Of a DNA stretch of 64,000 bases, positions 25,101-40,100 are shown one piece after another. The number at the start of each line of letters is the position of its first letter. The first letter of the stretch is position 1. A program made the translations under genes and the position numbers. The notes below the pieces were generated by a model, which saw only the letters and a list, made by a program, of their open reading frames with translations, was not told the DNA's origin and made no database searches. Source of the DNA: Varroa destructor (taxonomy: Eukaryota > Arthropoda > Arachnida > Mesostigmata > Varroidae); assembly GCF_002443255.2 (NCBI RefSeq), contig NW_019211456.1, positions 43,174,986 to 43,238,985 of the forward strand, read 5' to 3'.

Positions 25101-28100
25101 GCCAACGACTACTTAATCATTTATTTCGTCCGTGGCTACAGGCTCTCTGAGCCTTCGCCACCGAGCCTTAGAAGTACGAAAGGAGTTATATATATACGTA
25201 TGTAAAACAATTGACCTAGCAGACGAGGAAGGCTTAATAAAAGTTTAGCTCTTAATACGTTAACAACTTTCTTGGTCGAAGACAAGGCAATATAAAGACG
25301 AGTATTAAACTGGTACAATAAATCATACAAGCAATATAGAAGCTATGGATATTTCTAGTAAACTAATATTATAATTATATATTATTTAGTGACAGATACA
25401 TATATGCAATCCAAATAAACACCATCATTTAACTTAAAGGGTTACACAACATTCTATTGCAACGAACAAACACCACACACATATTTAATTTTAAAATTAT
25501 AAATATTGGCAATTTTGAACGTGTAACTGCGAGTTCATGTAACAGCGAAGCGATAACTTAGAAAAGCAGCTTTATATTTGCACCAACCATATGCAAATAT
25601 ACAATGCTATATATATATATATATATTTTAGGAGACAACAGCCTAGGGAGTTTGCAATGAAATTCTTACAATAGGCTAGTGGTAACCTAGCTGTCGATCA
25701 ACTTCAGGAAGGCATATGAAGGCCGGAAACCACAAGTAAGGCAAACTAGGTCTCGTTCAACACATCAAGCAAGCTTCTGTATTATATAGCATAAACGTAT
25801 TAGAATTTTGTTTTGTACATTATGTATATACAAATAATAGTAGAGTATGAAGGTTTAATTAGTCAAAGCTAGAATATGGTGTAGCTCAAAGCAGAGAGAT
25901 TTGCCTACGACTCAGCGAACTTCAGCATTTTTTAAGTTCGAAAGCCGATTCCATGACCATTTAATAACCATGTATATTTAAGCTGAAACCTAGGCGGTTT
26001 GTTAAAAAGACGCCATTTAGACTATATGAAATGGATTACGTTTCCCCCAAAGATTATACAGCGTACCCAATAATTTTCATATTAACCAATGCGTCACAAT
26101 GTCGATAGTGTGTTCTCTATATTGATAACCTACCGTCTTGGTCGAACTTCAAATCGACAAGTTCTGCAACTATTTGGGCCTGTTCCATATTTTCCACCAC
26201 TCCAGATTTGAGCAGCTCGTGAGCCCTCTCCTGTGATTTCAACACAGAAATAAAGTCATTGTTTATTTGGGGGGCATTGAGAAACGCGGGGAAAATAAAC
26301 TATTAATGGATAATCAATCGCCTGTAAATGAAGTATGACGCCGTTCTAAAGATGTGCAGTCAGAGAGTTAACGTAAACGCCGTATCGAGAGGAAGCCAAA
26401 GCTGAGGACTAGGCAAACTTGTGATACATGTTATCGTTTCAAATTAAGTCACAGGGGCTCTGATACGAGACAACATAATTGTGTTAGTAATGAACAAGCA
26501 GAGAAAAACTGTGCATTTGAAGCGTCTTTACGTTAAATTACCAGTCAAGGACGCGCTTTTACGAACTGACAGGATCTGCCCTCCTGAAGGCGGAATTTCT
26601 TTTGTGCTATTTCATTTAAATTATTTGTTGTCTCAATTTAGAAGATGCATTACATAAATAAGAACTGTTTTGTTTTTGTCCTGTGCTTAACGTCCATCGC
26701 CAGTTTACGAGGTACATTTCTTCTATGTTAAAGAAAACAACTATGCTACATCGACCGGTCAAGCAAACGGCTCTAAAACAATACGAAAACATTTTTCGGA
26801 GCTAACCCTTTAATGGGAAAAATATTTAAATATTGTGTCCTGTAACTGCTTCAAGTAAACAGGAAGGTATTGCTAGCTATTCTCTAGGACTCTTCTAGGA
26901 CTTCATTCACTCACTAATGTACTCGGGTTCCATGTATGCATGGCCCGTTATATATCTCATGGACGCTTGCCAGTCAGCTGGCCGTACGGTCGAGTCGCTT
27001 CCTGTTGAACAGCACGTTCATGCAGAGTCCATACGGGTGGCATGTGTGCCGTTCACACATAGGACAAGTGAAACTATCACCCAAACAGACGTTCGTCCGG
27101 CCTACCGCCTAACCAATCTATTCTCTCGCACCCGAGTGGCATATATATCTAAAGCCGCCTGCAGTGTATTTGTGCGAATCGTCGACGTGGGTGGCTCGAC
27201 AAAACAAGCTAACCCTGACGAGAATCGATAGCTTATCAGAATTTCGCTCGTATACATTCCACCTCTCAACTGCAACCGAATGAATTGAACAAAAAGGAAG
27301 TAGGCGTGATTGAAAGACTCAATGACAAAGCGAGATGAAGTAGCTGAACGAACGAGAAGAATGGGAACAAACATCCTGGCCAGAGACCTCTTCTTCTTTG
27401 GACGACACCATTATAGCCGACCCAACAGCTTTTGCTGGCCGATATATCATTGGGTGACTCACTAAATCGACGGATACAGGTTCGTTCACGCCTGAACAGG
27501 GGGCAGGCAGAACACCGGGATACACGGAGAAGGGAGTTCTAGAAAGTTCTTTACAATACATAACTTAGAGTAGGGAACAGCTGCGAATCTGAAATTAAAA
27601 ACTCTACACGACGGAAACGACCTTGTAGATCCGAGCTCGACAACACGATTATTGTCATTATGTCTACCAGAATAGACGTCTACCGACAGAAAATTATGCC
27701 CTTCCTCGCCACCAATGCCATGCTATTACATATTCAATGCGTCCATGCGTTTTTAACTGAAATATAGATATGTATTCCAAAGGAAAATGTTTACAACTTA
27801 CAGGGCAGTAAACAAGCAAGCTATGTCTAGTGAAAACATAGCAAATCATACAAACATAGCAGCGTATAAGAAAATACTAACTGATGTCACGAAATAATTG
27901 AATATTATAGACCTGAGCTAATAGCTGGTCTTCCGTTTAGAACGTATAGAATAAGAGGCGGCGTTCGCTGGGAGTGTCTGTATTTCAAATCTCAGAATTT
28001 TACCTTGATATCAGTAAAAACACGTCTATGTCCAAAGTGGGTGTTTTGATGATGCTGTTTATTGAAAATAACCTACAGACGAAGATTTTAACTATCTTTG

Positions 28101-31100
28101 GACTACCATGGATTTAAACTAGATTGTCTGTATTGTCTACACACGTGTGCCGTAAGTGCCCAACGTCTTCAAACAACGTCTACGGTTAGACGCGTGTCTA
28201 CTGGACTTAAGTGCATGTAAGATCAAAGTGGAATCAAACAAACTGTATTTGCTCTTCTCTGGGGGCAAAGCCTTACAAGCGTAGCCTTGAATTTCGCGAA
28301 GCTAACCTGACCTAGAAACTCTCTCCGCTTAATTATTTAACTTCAGTTTAGCCATAGCGGATATCTTTAAAAGAATAGGATCTCTCGCATGCCTATCGTA
28401 GGCTATAGAGCCTCAAGTCAACAGTTAACTGTACAAAAAAAAAGCCAGCGGACGCTTGTTTAGTAGTTTCCCATTTTCAGCCATTGTTTCTCAGAGATTT
28501 GCCAGGAAACAAAAAAACAGTATTCACGGCTACATTCTCCCACCGGGGCAGACAAAACCAGGATGAATAAGCATCAAATTTATTTGAATGTCGGATGCTT
28601 TTTAATGAAACCAGCCCTCGAAAGAATGAACTAAGACCGACTTGTCGAGGAGCTGCTTCGAAGCAGTCATACCATACGAGCGTATGGTAAACAGCGCTCA
28701 TAACGATGGCTAGGACATAGCTAATACTAAATATTATACCGTTAGAAGCGCGGGGGGTTACAGCGTGTAAGTAGGTACATGGTACAATGATGAAGAGGTT
28801 CAAAATGTATCCACGTATCTGTTCGTTTGCAGCTTTGCACACGGTATTCAAATATATGGGAAAATTTATCCAAAGTATTTCTAACAGCTGGGAAAAACGT
28901 AAAAGTCAAAATAGGAAAGTATCAACATTCATTCTACTAGCCGCACCCGTTGTGAGATAATAACATTGGGTTGTTTTAAAACACTTCCACGCTGGCAGCT
29001 TTTTTTTTTTCTTATGTTTAATATATAAATACCAATATATTCGAGCACGGGAATATTACACATTGTGTGTTGATTATACTCACAACGTAAAACTTCATAA
29101 ACGAATGGAAATTTATTGAAGGTAGGCATCTTAGGTCACACACATGTATTTAAATAAAAAAAAGTACATGGTCTAGGCACGCTACTGTCGCTAATGTCGT
29201 GAACTTCTTATACGTATCAATTTTGAAAAATACGTAAATTTTATATATTAAAATTAATCTAGTGGCAGCGTCGATCAATTGTTCACTTACTAAGACAAAT
29301 TAAACATTTTAAAGCCGTGGCCAATTTGCCAAAGGGTATGCAACACCGAATATGTTAAAAATCGAACTCGTTTTCAGTTTATCAGGTCCTTCAGTTTATC
29401 ATCAGACGTAAATACCTTTTCTGCTAAGGGCAGCTACTGTTTTAGCTAGCGTCAATGCTGAGGGCGCGCGTTACCGGGATAATACGTTCAATAATTAAGA
29501 GTCCTTACTATACGTTGTGATTTGTTGTTGACTTTAACACTAAACACAAGCAGTATATGTAATATATATATATATTTGATCGATGAAGTCTAGAGACTGT
29601 GGAACACCTACCTTGTACTCTTTTTGTTTTACCGAGCTCACAGGGGCCCGGTTTTTCTCCTGAAGTACTGTTGCATCTTTGACACGACGTTGTGGAGGGG
29701 GTTGTGTGCGGGATTTCTTCACCACTGCCATAAGTCCTCTCGAACAAGATGAGACCTCATTACGAAATCCTTTGAAAATTGCAGTAACGGCAATTTTTCA
29801 TGGGATTTTCATACGAGTATAGCAATTTATATATACTATCTTGGAAAAAATGAATAGATAAACTAGGCGAGCCTTACCTCCTGCCGACACTGTCATTGAT
29901 AGTATAAATGTTTATACTAAATTAGAAAAGCTATTAGCTAGATAAAATAAAGTAATTACCAACAGATTAATGAACCCTGTTGTAATGAACGTTCCAGTAT
30001 AACTGATAACAGTGGCAACCGAAACAATAATTTCGAAGGGAAGCTAACACAAATCTTAATACGGCGCCAATTACTAGCTAAAACCTTAGAAACGCTGGCA
30101 AGTCTAACGCCCTTACTTAGATCGGCGCCAATATAACGTTACGGACACGCGATCTACGGCAAGAGAACATTAATTATCATGAAGACGCTTGGTCGCTTAC
30201 ATGTTCGACCAGTCGCAAGAATGTCCTTTGGACCGTTAGCGCTAGTCGCCGATCAGATTGGATTTTCTCATCCTTCAACTTAAATTTTGTGCTTTGGGCA
30301 TATGACTCCAGTATTTCTTTATCCGCATTAAAAACCCACATTTCTTTGAAAAACGCGCTTCGGGGTTCACCACCATAAACATGACAATAGCTTAACGTGG
30401 GCATGAATGTAGATTTTGTACAACCCAATATAACAGCTGTGTACAGGGTTACGCAGAAGAATCTCTATCTAGCCACTGATTCTTATACGGCCAGTAGAAA
30501 AGAGAGTAAGTGATCTGGTGCACTGCTGTATTTTGTTATTTATGTTACTTCAATGTAACCTGTACCAGGGGGCCGTTAAGTCTTTTGTCAGGAGCCACCT
30601 GCTTCATATGCATGCACGTAGACGTACAGCCATCGTGTCCACACAACGGCCTTTGAAATATCATACATGCAGCTACTATGGTACAAGCATGCAATTGGAT
30701 CTTTCGTTTGATTTAATTGACACCTTCCCTAGAAGTATTTAAGGACATGCTCGAGGTAAGGTCTTGGAAGATCCCGATACCATATCGAGCAACCATAAAC
30801 AGTTGACCGCCCTTTTACAAGTCGCTAAATCTTCGGTTCCGTCCCTGGGAAGTTCTACGGTTAGCGAATTCCAACGTACTTTTCATGCAGGCCAACCGTG
30901 ACTCTATTCCGTATATTTACACGAAATAGTGTACTACTGCAGTTTTAATGGGATGGACCACAACAAATGCCATTTTAGCAATGTATATTTGCCGCAAAAC
31001 GCTTGAGAGGGCTACATATTAGGATAGGATATAGGAGTAAGACAATGATAGGTAATTACCTTTCGTGAGATCTTGTCCAAACAGTCTTACAGCCGTCTCC

Positions 31101-34100
31101 AATCTGCGTTGAGGCTTAATGATGATGGCATCGCCGCCTGGAAATCGGCCGAATCCATCGCCTCGATCAACGATTACAATTGTACTGCGACGACGAATCG
31201 ATGGCCTTCGATACACTGCGATCGTTAGCGGTTCAATATAAGTAACGGTAAAATAGAAACAAATCATTGACCTATCAACAAACAGTCGTTATTTACCTAC
31301 ACTCATATGTTATCCATTAGCGTATACGGCATGGTACACTTAATTGAAAAAATATAATTTGGAAACTATAGATATATTAAGACTAACTCTGTGTTTTATG
31401 GACGCTGATAATATCGTATCGGCCAAAACGTTTATTACTTTACAAGCATCCTGTTCAGAAGCCACTGTTCACATTAAAACTAAGGGTGAATATAAAAAAG
31501 ATTTTTTTTTTTGCCATCTTTTTTGTGCCATCTATTTTATAATATACGTACCATATAAATACATAAATTCAACTCGACTATCCAGGACGAATGCCTAAGG
31601 CGAAGACCTAAACGAAGACCCGCTTTTAAAGGTACGTACCGACATGTTTGGACGCAATTTTTTGAGGTTTGCCTCCAAAATGGGCCAAATCTTCGAGAGA
31701 TCTTCTAATCACCTTCATCATGGCAGCCTGATTGGCGAGGTCACTTTGAGTTCGTTTTATGGCAGCGTCACTCTCATCACCTGATACATCCGAATAATCA
31801 TTAGAGTCGTGTCCGTCTTTCTGTGCAGTTGGCTTCGCAGATTCTGGAATTACATGAACTGACACGGCGGGTGGGGCAGAGCCATTCAACACAGTAGCGG
31901 ATACGTCCGGTGAATCAGTCAACGCTACCTTCCGTTTTATGAGCTCCCGTTTATCAGGCTTGTTCTTTGCTTCTATGGAGTCACTTGGGATTTGCTCATC
32001 TCTGACTGTGGCCGCAGTTTTGTTAAACGATGGAAGCTCGGCTACAGTATTCCTATCTGTATTCCTATTGGATTGAACTGTTGGGACTGGCGTCTTAATG
32101 AGGTCCTCTTTATCGTCATGCTTTTGGCTCGGCAACTCTGACATAGCAGAAGGTTGGAGTTCTTCCGTAGAAGGAGCATTAAATACGGAACTAGCAAAAT
32201 GCGGATTTTCTGACTCAGCTATTTTACTGTTCTTCGTGCGGCCAACACTTAACGAAGCATTTTGATCATCAGGGAGGTTTATCGTATCGTTAACGCTCTC
32301 TTCAAATCCGTGCTTTGAAATCTCGTCTGCTACATACCCTTTCACTCCAAGTTCATCCTCATACAGGTCATAGTCACCTCGCATATTTTCATCGGCCGAA
32401 TCCGAGTTGTGTATTTCTTTATTTGCATCGCCACCGGTCACTTCCCGCTCCAAACGATCCTGTTCCTCCCAGTATGCGGCCTGTTGTCCCAGAAAGTCCT
32501 CTATAATTTTGCTGTCGGCTTGCTCAACGATTTGTTCCTTGAAGTCCTCGTATTCGGTTGTCCTCGTATCCGATATAGCGTTTCCGGAATCATTAATTAA
32601 CGGAGTCTGATTTTGGTGTTGATCCTTGGCTGGATTTGCACCCGCCTTGGAGCCTCCGGAATCAACCACCTGACTCGAAATTTCAATATCTCGAATATCT
32701 GCTACCTCTTCAGGGAGAGTAAGACTCAGTAAAGGGTTAGAAGATGAGGTGATCTCGGAAACGTTTTCTACTTGGGATTCGGTGACGGCTATAACCGTAG
32801 CACTATTTTCATCCTCGTTACTTTCAAAAGTTTGAGGTAATTTAAGCAGTGGCACTTCCTCTATATTGGCTTCATGCTCGGCTCCATTTTCGGACTTTTT
32901 ATCATCTCTTTCATCAAGGGAATACTGACGCTTCTCTTTTTGTAGTTGTTGCCCCGGAGTACCTTCGACCTGGTGATGCGCCGCATCAGTCGTCGGGCCT
33001 GCTTTACAGCTTTCGACCTTCGAGGTACGTATCTTGTGGGTATCAATTGGCGAAGCTGGGTCAGGAGCAACCTTTGAGTGCTTGGATTTATCAGCTTTAA
33101 CCGCCACAATCAGTTTCGCGGCTGAGCTCCCTTCAACGACGCCTTGATTGACATCATTCAAAGTCACTGGACTTGCTGAAGTGTCACGATCCTTATCTGG
33201 ATTTGTGATGTCCTCATGATGAATTTCAGGGTTATGCACAATAGAAGGATCAAGAAAATCGGAAGCTTCCTCAAATTCCTCGCTGTCATCTGAATCCTGT
33301 GACTTTGCGCTACCCTTCATCCGTACCTCAAAAGGTGATACAACTACCGCTCGTGTAACGGTTGCAACCGCGAGTTCAAGTTCAGAATAGTCATTGTCGT
33401 CGACTTCATCGCTATCTTCCGTTGTGTTGTCAGCACCGGTAGCGGTAGACGCACCTTCTAAACTAACTCCGGTCGTTTGCTCGTTAGCATCATGGTTTCT
33501 ACTTTTCGTCGCCTCTAGGCCTTCTTCATTATCACTGTTCATAGCAGTTTGGACCCGTTGGCTGGCGGCTATCTTCGGTGTAGGATTCTCATGGACGAAT
33601 TTGTCGTCGTTTTTCTCCGGTTCCGATTCCATGTCCGTTACCTTATGTTTTGGCAAAGATCTCTTGCACCGTCTGGTACCTCTTGCCTTGTCTTTCTTGT
33701 CGGTGTCATGTGCGTTATTGCCGCTTGAAACGTCTTTGTTTTTTTTAGGTCTTGTGACTTCCGCAGAATCATCATTGCACTTTTCCTCTCCACATTCAAC
33801 ATCACCTCCACTGTCTCTCGAAGATTTGGGTGAACTAGATTTCGAACTTTGTCTTCCCTCATTTTTAACGGCACCGTTATCCTCATTTGATTGGGCCGAC
33901 ATATCGTTGTTTTTATTAAAAGCCGTTTTAATGGCTGACAAAATAGTGCTAATGCCATTTTGGATGCGTTGCTCAATGACCTTCTCAATATTCGTTGAAT
34001 TGCTAGTGACAGATGACGCTTGGTCGACTGAGGAAGCTGACATGGATGATAAGGATCGTGGATTCTTCTTAAAATAGCCAGTTTCAGCTACCATCGCCCT

Positions 34101-37100
34101 TTTGTGATGCTGTCTGGTATAGGCAATTCGCTCTTTGTATTTCCTGTAGCGAGTCTCCTCTTTCTTTTGCATATGCCGCTTCATCATAAGCTGGTCTAGT
34201 TTGTGAAGTTGTAGGTCAGGTCCAGCCAGTAGGTTGAGACTTTCAGAGCTGGATGAAATTACCGAAGAACCGCTGTTTGCTGATGGTTCGGCGTTACGCA
34301 ACCAGAAAGCGATCTTTTCATCGGGAGTAACGTCATTATCGCTGCTCGCTCGACTCAAAGCTGGTTCGCTGCCGGATGGTCCGTTGTTATTAGCATCATA
34401 CATCTTGACAAGAAATGCGTTCATCGCATTATTACTGAGCTGGGCCACTGCCTGGTCTATATTTCCTTGGGCCGCGAGCAGTTCTTGCAGAATATCCTCT
34501 GGTTTAAACGGACCTTTAGTCGCAATTTCCTGGAACTAATAAGGGGATAATATCAAACAGATTTGCGTATTATACAGTCGTTCTTTGGCCCACGTTTATG
34601 CTCTAGGCCATACACTATGTTGACCATGGTTATTACTTCAAATGTCAGGTCTGGTTTAGCGCACGACGGCCAAACATGTTGTATCAGCTGGCTAGATGTA
34701 TTTAAATACAAAGTCTAACACTTGTAAGCAAAATATTACCACTGCTTGACGTTTCTCCACGGAGTCAAGTACGGCGTTCCAAACATTTCCTCGCTGTCGC
34801 CTCAAGGCCGCTTGGGCTTCCATCACACTGAGCTGACCCACGTTCTCCAAGGCGTTCTCTGCTACATACGAATTTGCCAGATGAATTACCGTTTCGATTA
34901 TGTGTGCCCAGTTTGTTTGCAGCCAAAACACCTGTAAGTAGACTCATCGTAACCATGTGTACGTGTTAAGCCCATTAGAACTGCCAGGATGTGTGCATTA
35001 AATACGGAATTGACGTCAACTTCAAGTTACCCTAAGCTAAATACTTGATCGTGATATCAAATAATACAGAAAGGTTAAACTTAGACAAACGGCAGGAAAC
35101 GCGGCGACGATGTGAAGGGCGCGCATTTCACGGCTTCCGTAGCTCGAAAATCCAAGAGACTCCAAAAGCGGAAAATTAGGCAACACTCTAGGCCGAATTC
35201 CCACCAAGGACCTAAAAACTATAGGGAGCAAGAAAGCTGAAACCCTTAAATCTCTGCGCTGTCAACTTGCTAGGTAATCTCTTAAAGAAACTTCTAATGC
35301 CTTGTAATCAAACCTTGTCATTATCGTCAAAGGCCAGCATCTTGGACGCTAGAAAGCAGCTGGTACTCCATTGTTTAATTTCACCTCTAATGTAATAATA
35401 ATGCTGCCAAATGCTTGAAACGAAATAACACGACCCCTTAATAACACGGCGAAATAACCGGCTTTATCATACTAATTTATATATAATAAGAGTTAGTATA
35501 ACAAAGCGTAACCACAGGATTACGTTTTCTTTTCACGTTCTTCTGGGTGTGTGTAAGCGGAACCAGAAAGTCTAGAAATAGAAAGCGGTCTACGACGTTC
35601 GATTTTCGTGCATCTGGATACGAGATTAATCTTCTAACGTAAGTAGACAAACAATACTGCACTCAAGCTCCAAGTTTGTCTTCATTACCCGAAGCCTGAT
35701 TATTTATGATGTTTGCAATATTAGTTGAGGTCCGTCAGCACCGTCATTGACGGTCAGCCAAAACCGAAGTACAAAAACAGTACAGCTTTGTATTGCATAT
35801 TGCTTGTACATGCCGGCATCTTTTTTCCGTTACAAACACCATTGGCTACCCACTCGCATAGAGAATGGTGCATTAGTTTGTTGCTATGCATGATATGAGA
35901 TAATTTATCGTCCTATCATTTTGCTACGAATTACAGTCAGCCCGCAATAGGCTTGTTGATTACAGTATTTTACATTTATTCGGAGAAGTTCTACGTCTCA
36001 GGTTAGAACCAATTCCTTTCATCGAACGTCAGATTTCTTCAGGCACTGTAAGCGATTTGAATATATGAAAAATATGCGGTCGAAACGCCTGTTCCTAAAA
36101 GACTTCAAACATCTGAGAATAATTTAGTTAGCTATATTAATGCAATGGCTACAAAGCCCGTCGAGGTCATTGAGCTCTGGCACTTAGTAGGACAGAGACG
36201 GGGGTTTGGCTTCTTAATAAGTGGTCAGACACAAAAGTAACGAAACATGAAATTGCTCGCTGTTTCAAAGCTTCCTTTTAAACATTTATATTTTAAAGTG
36301 GGAGATTTATATTTTAATAGAGTGTAGTTGTTGCCTCGACAGTTGTGTCCCTTGGGAGTTTTTCGAGACAATAATTAGAGATAAATGGGGCAAGAAATCT
36401 TCAAGTATCTATCGACATTGTTATTATCTTACTGAATGCTACCCTCTAAGGTGATCACCGATCGCTCGGGCGCGCGTCCTTTAAAGTTTCGTGTTATCAT
36501 AACATGTACCTAAATATAGGTTTATCATGAGCGTATTATTATTGCTCCGCCTCACATCGTAGTTTGTTCATAGATTAAAGGTTGTTATATTCTGTAGTGA
36601 ATTTTATGGAAAAAGTTAGTACATCATTTGACTATTCCGTCTATAGCTTTCATTTATATAATACGGCGTATTCAATATTGGCTGACCTCAGGGGGCGACA
36701 TTATGCGTTAATCTAGCGCAGGTAAATGAGGTAGGTACTCATCTGAAATGATTGCGGAGAGTCAGAAACGTTGTATCTTCCATTAGACGAACCCCCTAAC
36801 CGTGATTCGTATATCTCTAGGGCGTTCGGTGAATCATTTCGCAGCCCGAATTCAAGCTACTCTTTCTACAAAGATGTCAAATGGCGTATTTCAAAAGTCC
36901 GCGTTTGTTTGTTGAAGTTCGTGTTCCGCGCTGCAGCAGACTATTTCTCCCTACGGCGCCTTGTAGTGTTACGGTCTGTCTGCTCCACAAGTGACTAAGA
37001 AAATTAGAGCTGACTGTATTTGTTCTCGGTGTTTTATTTCTGTAACGCGCCGCTGTGGCTAAATATGAAAGGATTCCTAATTAAATGTTTGTATAGAAAG

Positions 37101-40100
37101 GGACGCAGAATGTCATAATTTTAACAAACAAATTTCAGAGTCTTGCTAGTGTAGCATAACAAGACGTGCATCCGAAATAAACTTCCGTGTTGTTTAGTTA
37201 CCATTTTTCTCATAACTTGTCGGTTCCATTCCCTCAGTGCTGACAACCCTTATAGAAATCTTTTCTACGCTATGAAGACAATCGATCTCCTCGAAACGGC
37301 TTCGGAGAGTGCCGAAGAACTGAATTGTAAAGTTTAGTTTGTCCAATAAACTTCGAAAAAGTTTTAAATTGAGTAAACAGCCTTTTGAGAGTTCAAATAT
37401 GATGTTTTGCGTACAGCGGAGCCTTCTAAAAATCAATCAATGCACCTGTCCCTTTTTAATAAACAATAAGCTCCTCTTGTTTGTCGATAGCCTAAATCCA
37501 ATATCTAACTCCGTTTGTAAAGGTCAAATAACGTAAAGCCTACGCAATAAGCTGTCTTCTTACATTCGGATCTAAGTAATGCCTTAGCAGCTTATTGATA
37601 TCCTTGCAGAACGGCAGCTGGAAAGTTAACGTATGGGCGCGTATGGGTAACGTATGGAGCGCACTTGTGTTCCTCCAAACGGGCAAAGAGGTGCTGCCCA
37701 CTTTTAACTTATTTTCCCATTTCATACTTGTTGTTGACAACAACTGCCCCTGCCTATTGAACACTAAAGCCCTAGAATTTTTAGGCGCTCAGGTCTATAC
37801 TGTCTTGTGGTATTAAACATAGGAAAAAATACTCGAAGGCAGTAGAGTGCTGCTTCGTAACAGCAATTGCTGTCCTTTACCAGTTAGCTCACTAGAAAAT
37901 CAATTTCAAGCCATTTTTCAATTATACGTAAATTTATTTTTCCAGTTATTAAGTAATGGGATTTAATAATGTTCATGAACCCTGTATGAGGTTGCACTAG
38001 TGAAATCTACGAAAAGCCAAAAAACAAGTACACTCTAAGTGATAGACCCATATACTAAACAATATTGTTCATTATATCGCCGTTGCATAATTTGCACACA
38101 TTTAGTAGCACAATTGCACAACCGTTCTATGCTAATCCCCTGAAGTGAATTACTTAGCTTTGTTTAGTTGAATAAAGTTTTCTCTGTAAAAAAAAAAACT
38201 TGCTCATTAGAATAATTAAGAAACTCAGTGTTTTTCATGGCCCCTTAGCATCATTCTCTGCTGCTAGCCTCTCATCTCTAACATGTGCGAGTCAGACATC
38301 AACAAGAGCTAAATATTCCTCTAGTATATTTTATTGGTTAGTCCGCAGCTGAAAAAGTCTCAGGTTATTTTGAAGGGGCTGACAAGTGGTCGGTTTCATT
38401 TCATAGCAGTACAGACATGTGAGCTTCACTCAGCTGCACAAACCGCAGCGCTCCAAGGTAGAGTAAGCACGTAACGCCCGGATCGTGACAATATTATCGC
38501 CTCTTCCGTAAAAACATGTTGTACGTACAGTTTAGCTATAGCCTAACTATTTGGCCATGAAGGCAAGCACCTCAACAAGGCCACCCGTCATTTGCCTTAT
38601 TCACTTCAACATTTTGATGTAGCCGTTAGTATTGCATGATCTGTCATCCAATTCTCGCTTTGCTTCCTAGATATTTGACAAATGTTCATTTTAAACGGAG
38701 TATTTATCGGCTTGCCTTAGATGCCAAAAGCGAGGGGTTTTGAAACGCAGGAGTGCTGGACTACCTAACTAAGCCCATCTTTCATGTTATATATAGAGCG
38801 ATATATTGATACGTATTTGAAGAGCATAACTATTCGAGCTCACTTCATTCAGTTACTTTGCTTACCCTGCTAGATGGCCATCTTCTTCAGCTCGAGTAGT
38901 GCTACGTGAAAGACTTTTTGTGGCCTTACAACATCCAGTTGTTCTTAGTGCAAAAAACAGAAATTTTATTTTTGCCCATATTCTTATAACCTATTATCTA
39001 CTCGAAAATTAGCCTGGTTATCGTTAACAGTTTACGAAGTTCCAATTACATTTAGCAGCTAAGATGACACAATATTTCGAAAACTAAAATTCTCGACGCT
39101 TTTGGACAGAGGCGCAGTGTCGAGTTATTGTCGTTTGAAACCCACAAAATCTCTCGAAGAGTATAGGATATATATAGGGTATAGGTATAGAGGTATAGGT
39201 ATAGAGTGTAGGTAGTTCAAATACCTATGGCTAAGCTACATTCTAGGCAAAACCATGTTGCGAAACAAATTGCTATTTACGCGACCAGCATCAAACCTCT
39301 GTGCTAGCACTCGTATCGGCTCTAAAGAAACGGAATTACAGACATTTTCAGCCCCGCTGGACAAAACAGTCGTCCGTAGCCCTATTTCTTCAAACGTATG
39401 AAAGGGGACGGGTCAAGCTCTTTCTCCTCTAATAAGCCTTAATACAATCACCTGCTGTGTGGGCAGGAGAGGCTGCCTTGCAAATGGCATGGATTGACTT
39501 CTCGTAAAGAAAACATTCACAAATATCTTATTATTGAAGTACCATTGACAGGAACATTTTTGCTTGCCGTCCATATTACCCATTCTACCGTTTGCTAAGG
39601 TTAAGCTAACTAGAGCTTTTCTGAAATGCCCTGCTACATCGAATTAATTTTATTTAAAAGCAAAACGTAAGTTAATAGAAGTTAAAAAATTAGTCTTATG
39701 AATTACGTTGTAGCAGAACGTTGCGTAACGATTAGATGCCGAGAGAATGCTACCAGTATTTGTTTTTTTTTTCGGTAACCTTCGAAACGCTTCTTATTTC
39801 GAAACTTTCGGTATGTAATTATAGGTGATCAATTAACCGACTAGAACGTTAGAACGTAAGAAGTCTTCACATCCTATGGGTGGCTTTGATAAGCATAATA
39901 TATTAGAAGGGTATATTTATGAATGATTTCTGCAGAAATCGACAGCCTCACTAATTGTGATTCCAAGACTTTCTTTCTTTGTAGAAAAGGTTTTTCGGCG
40001 AAACATGCTTTTTGCAGAAGTACATGCAACTTACGTAGCACTATAGTTAAATTTACCTCCAAATTTCTTAGCAGTTGGGAAAAATCTTATAGACAGGTTG

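Noticed and set aside
33394..34077. 227-codon plus-strand open frame opposite LUBEL exon 18
   Set aside because: It is antisense to a long coding exon of biased composition (Ser/Asp/Glu), which creates Leu/Ser-rich antisense frames. No domain and no splice context.
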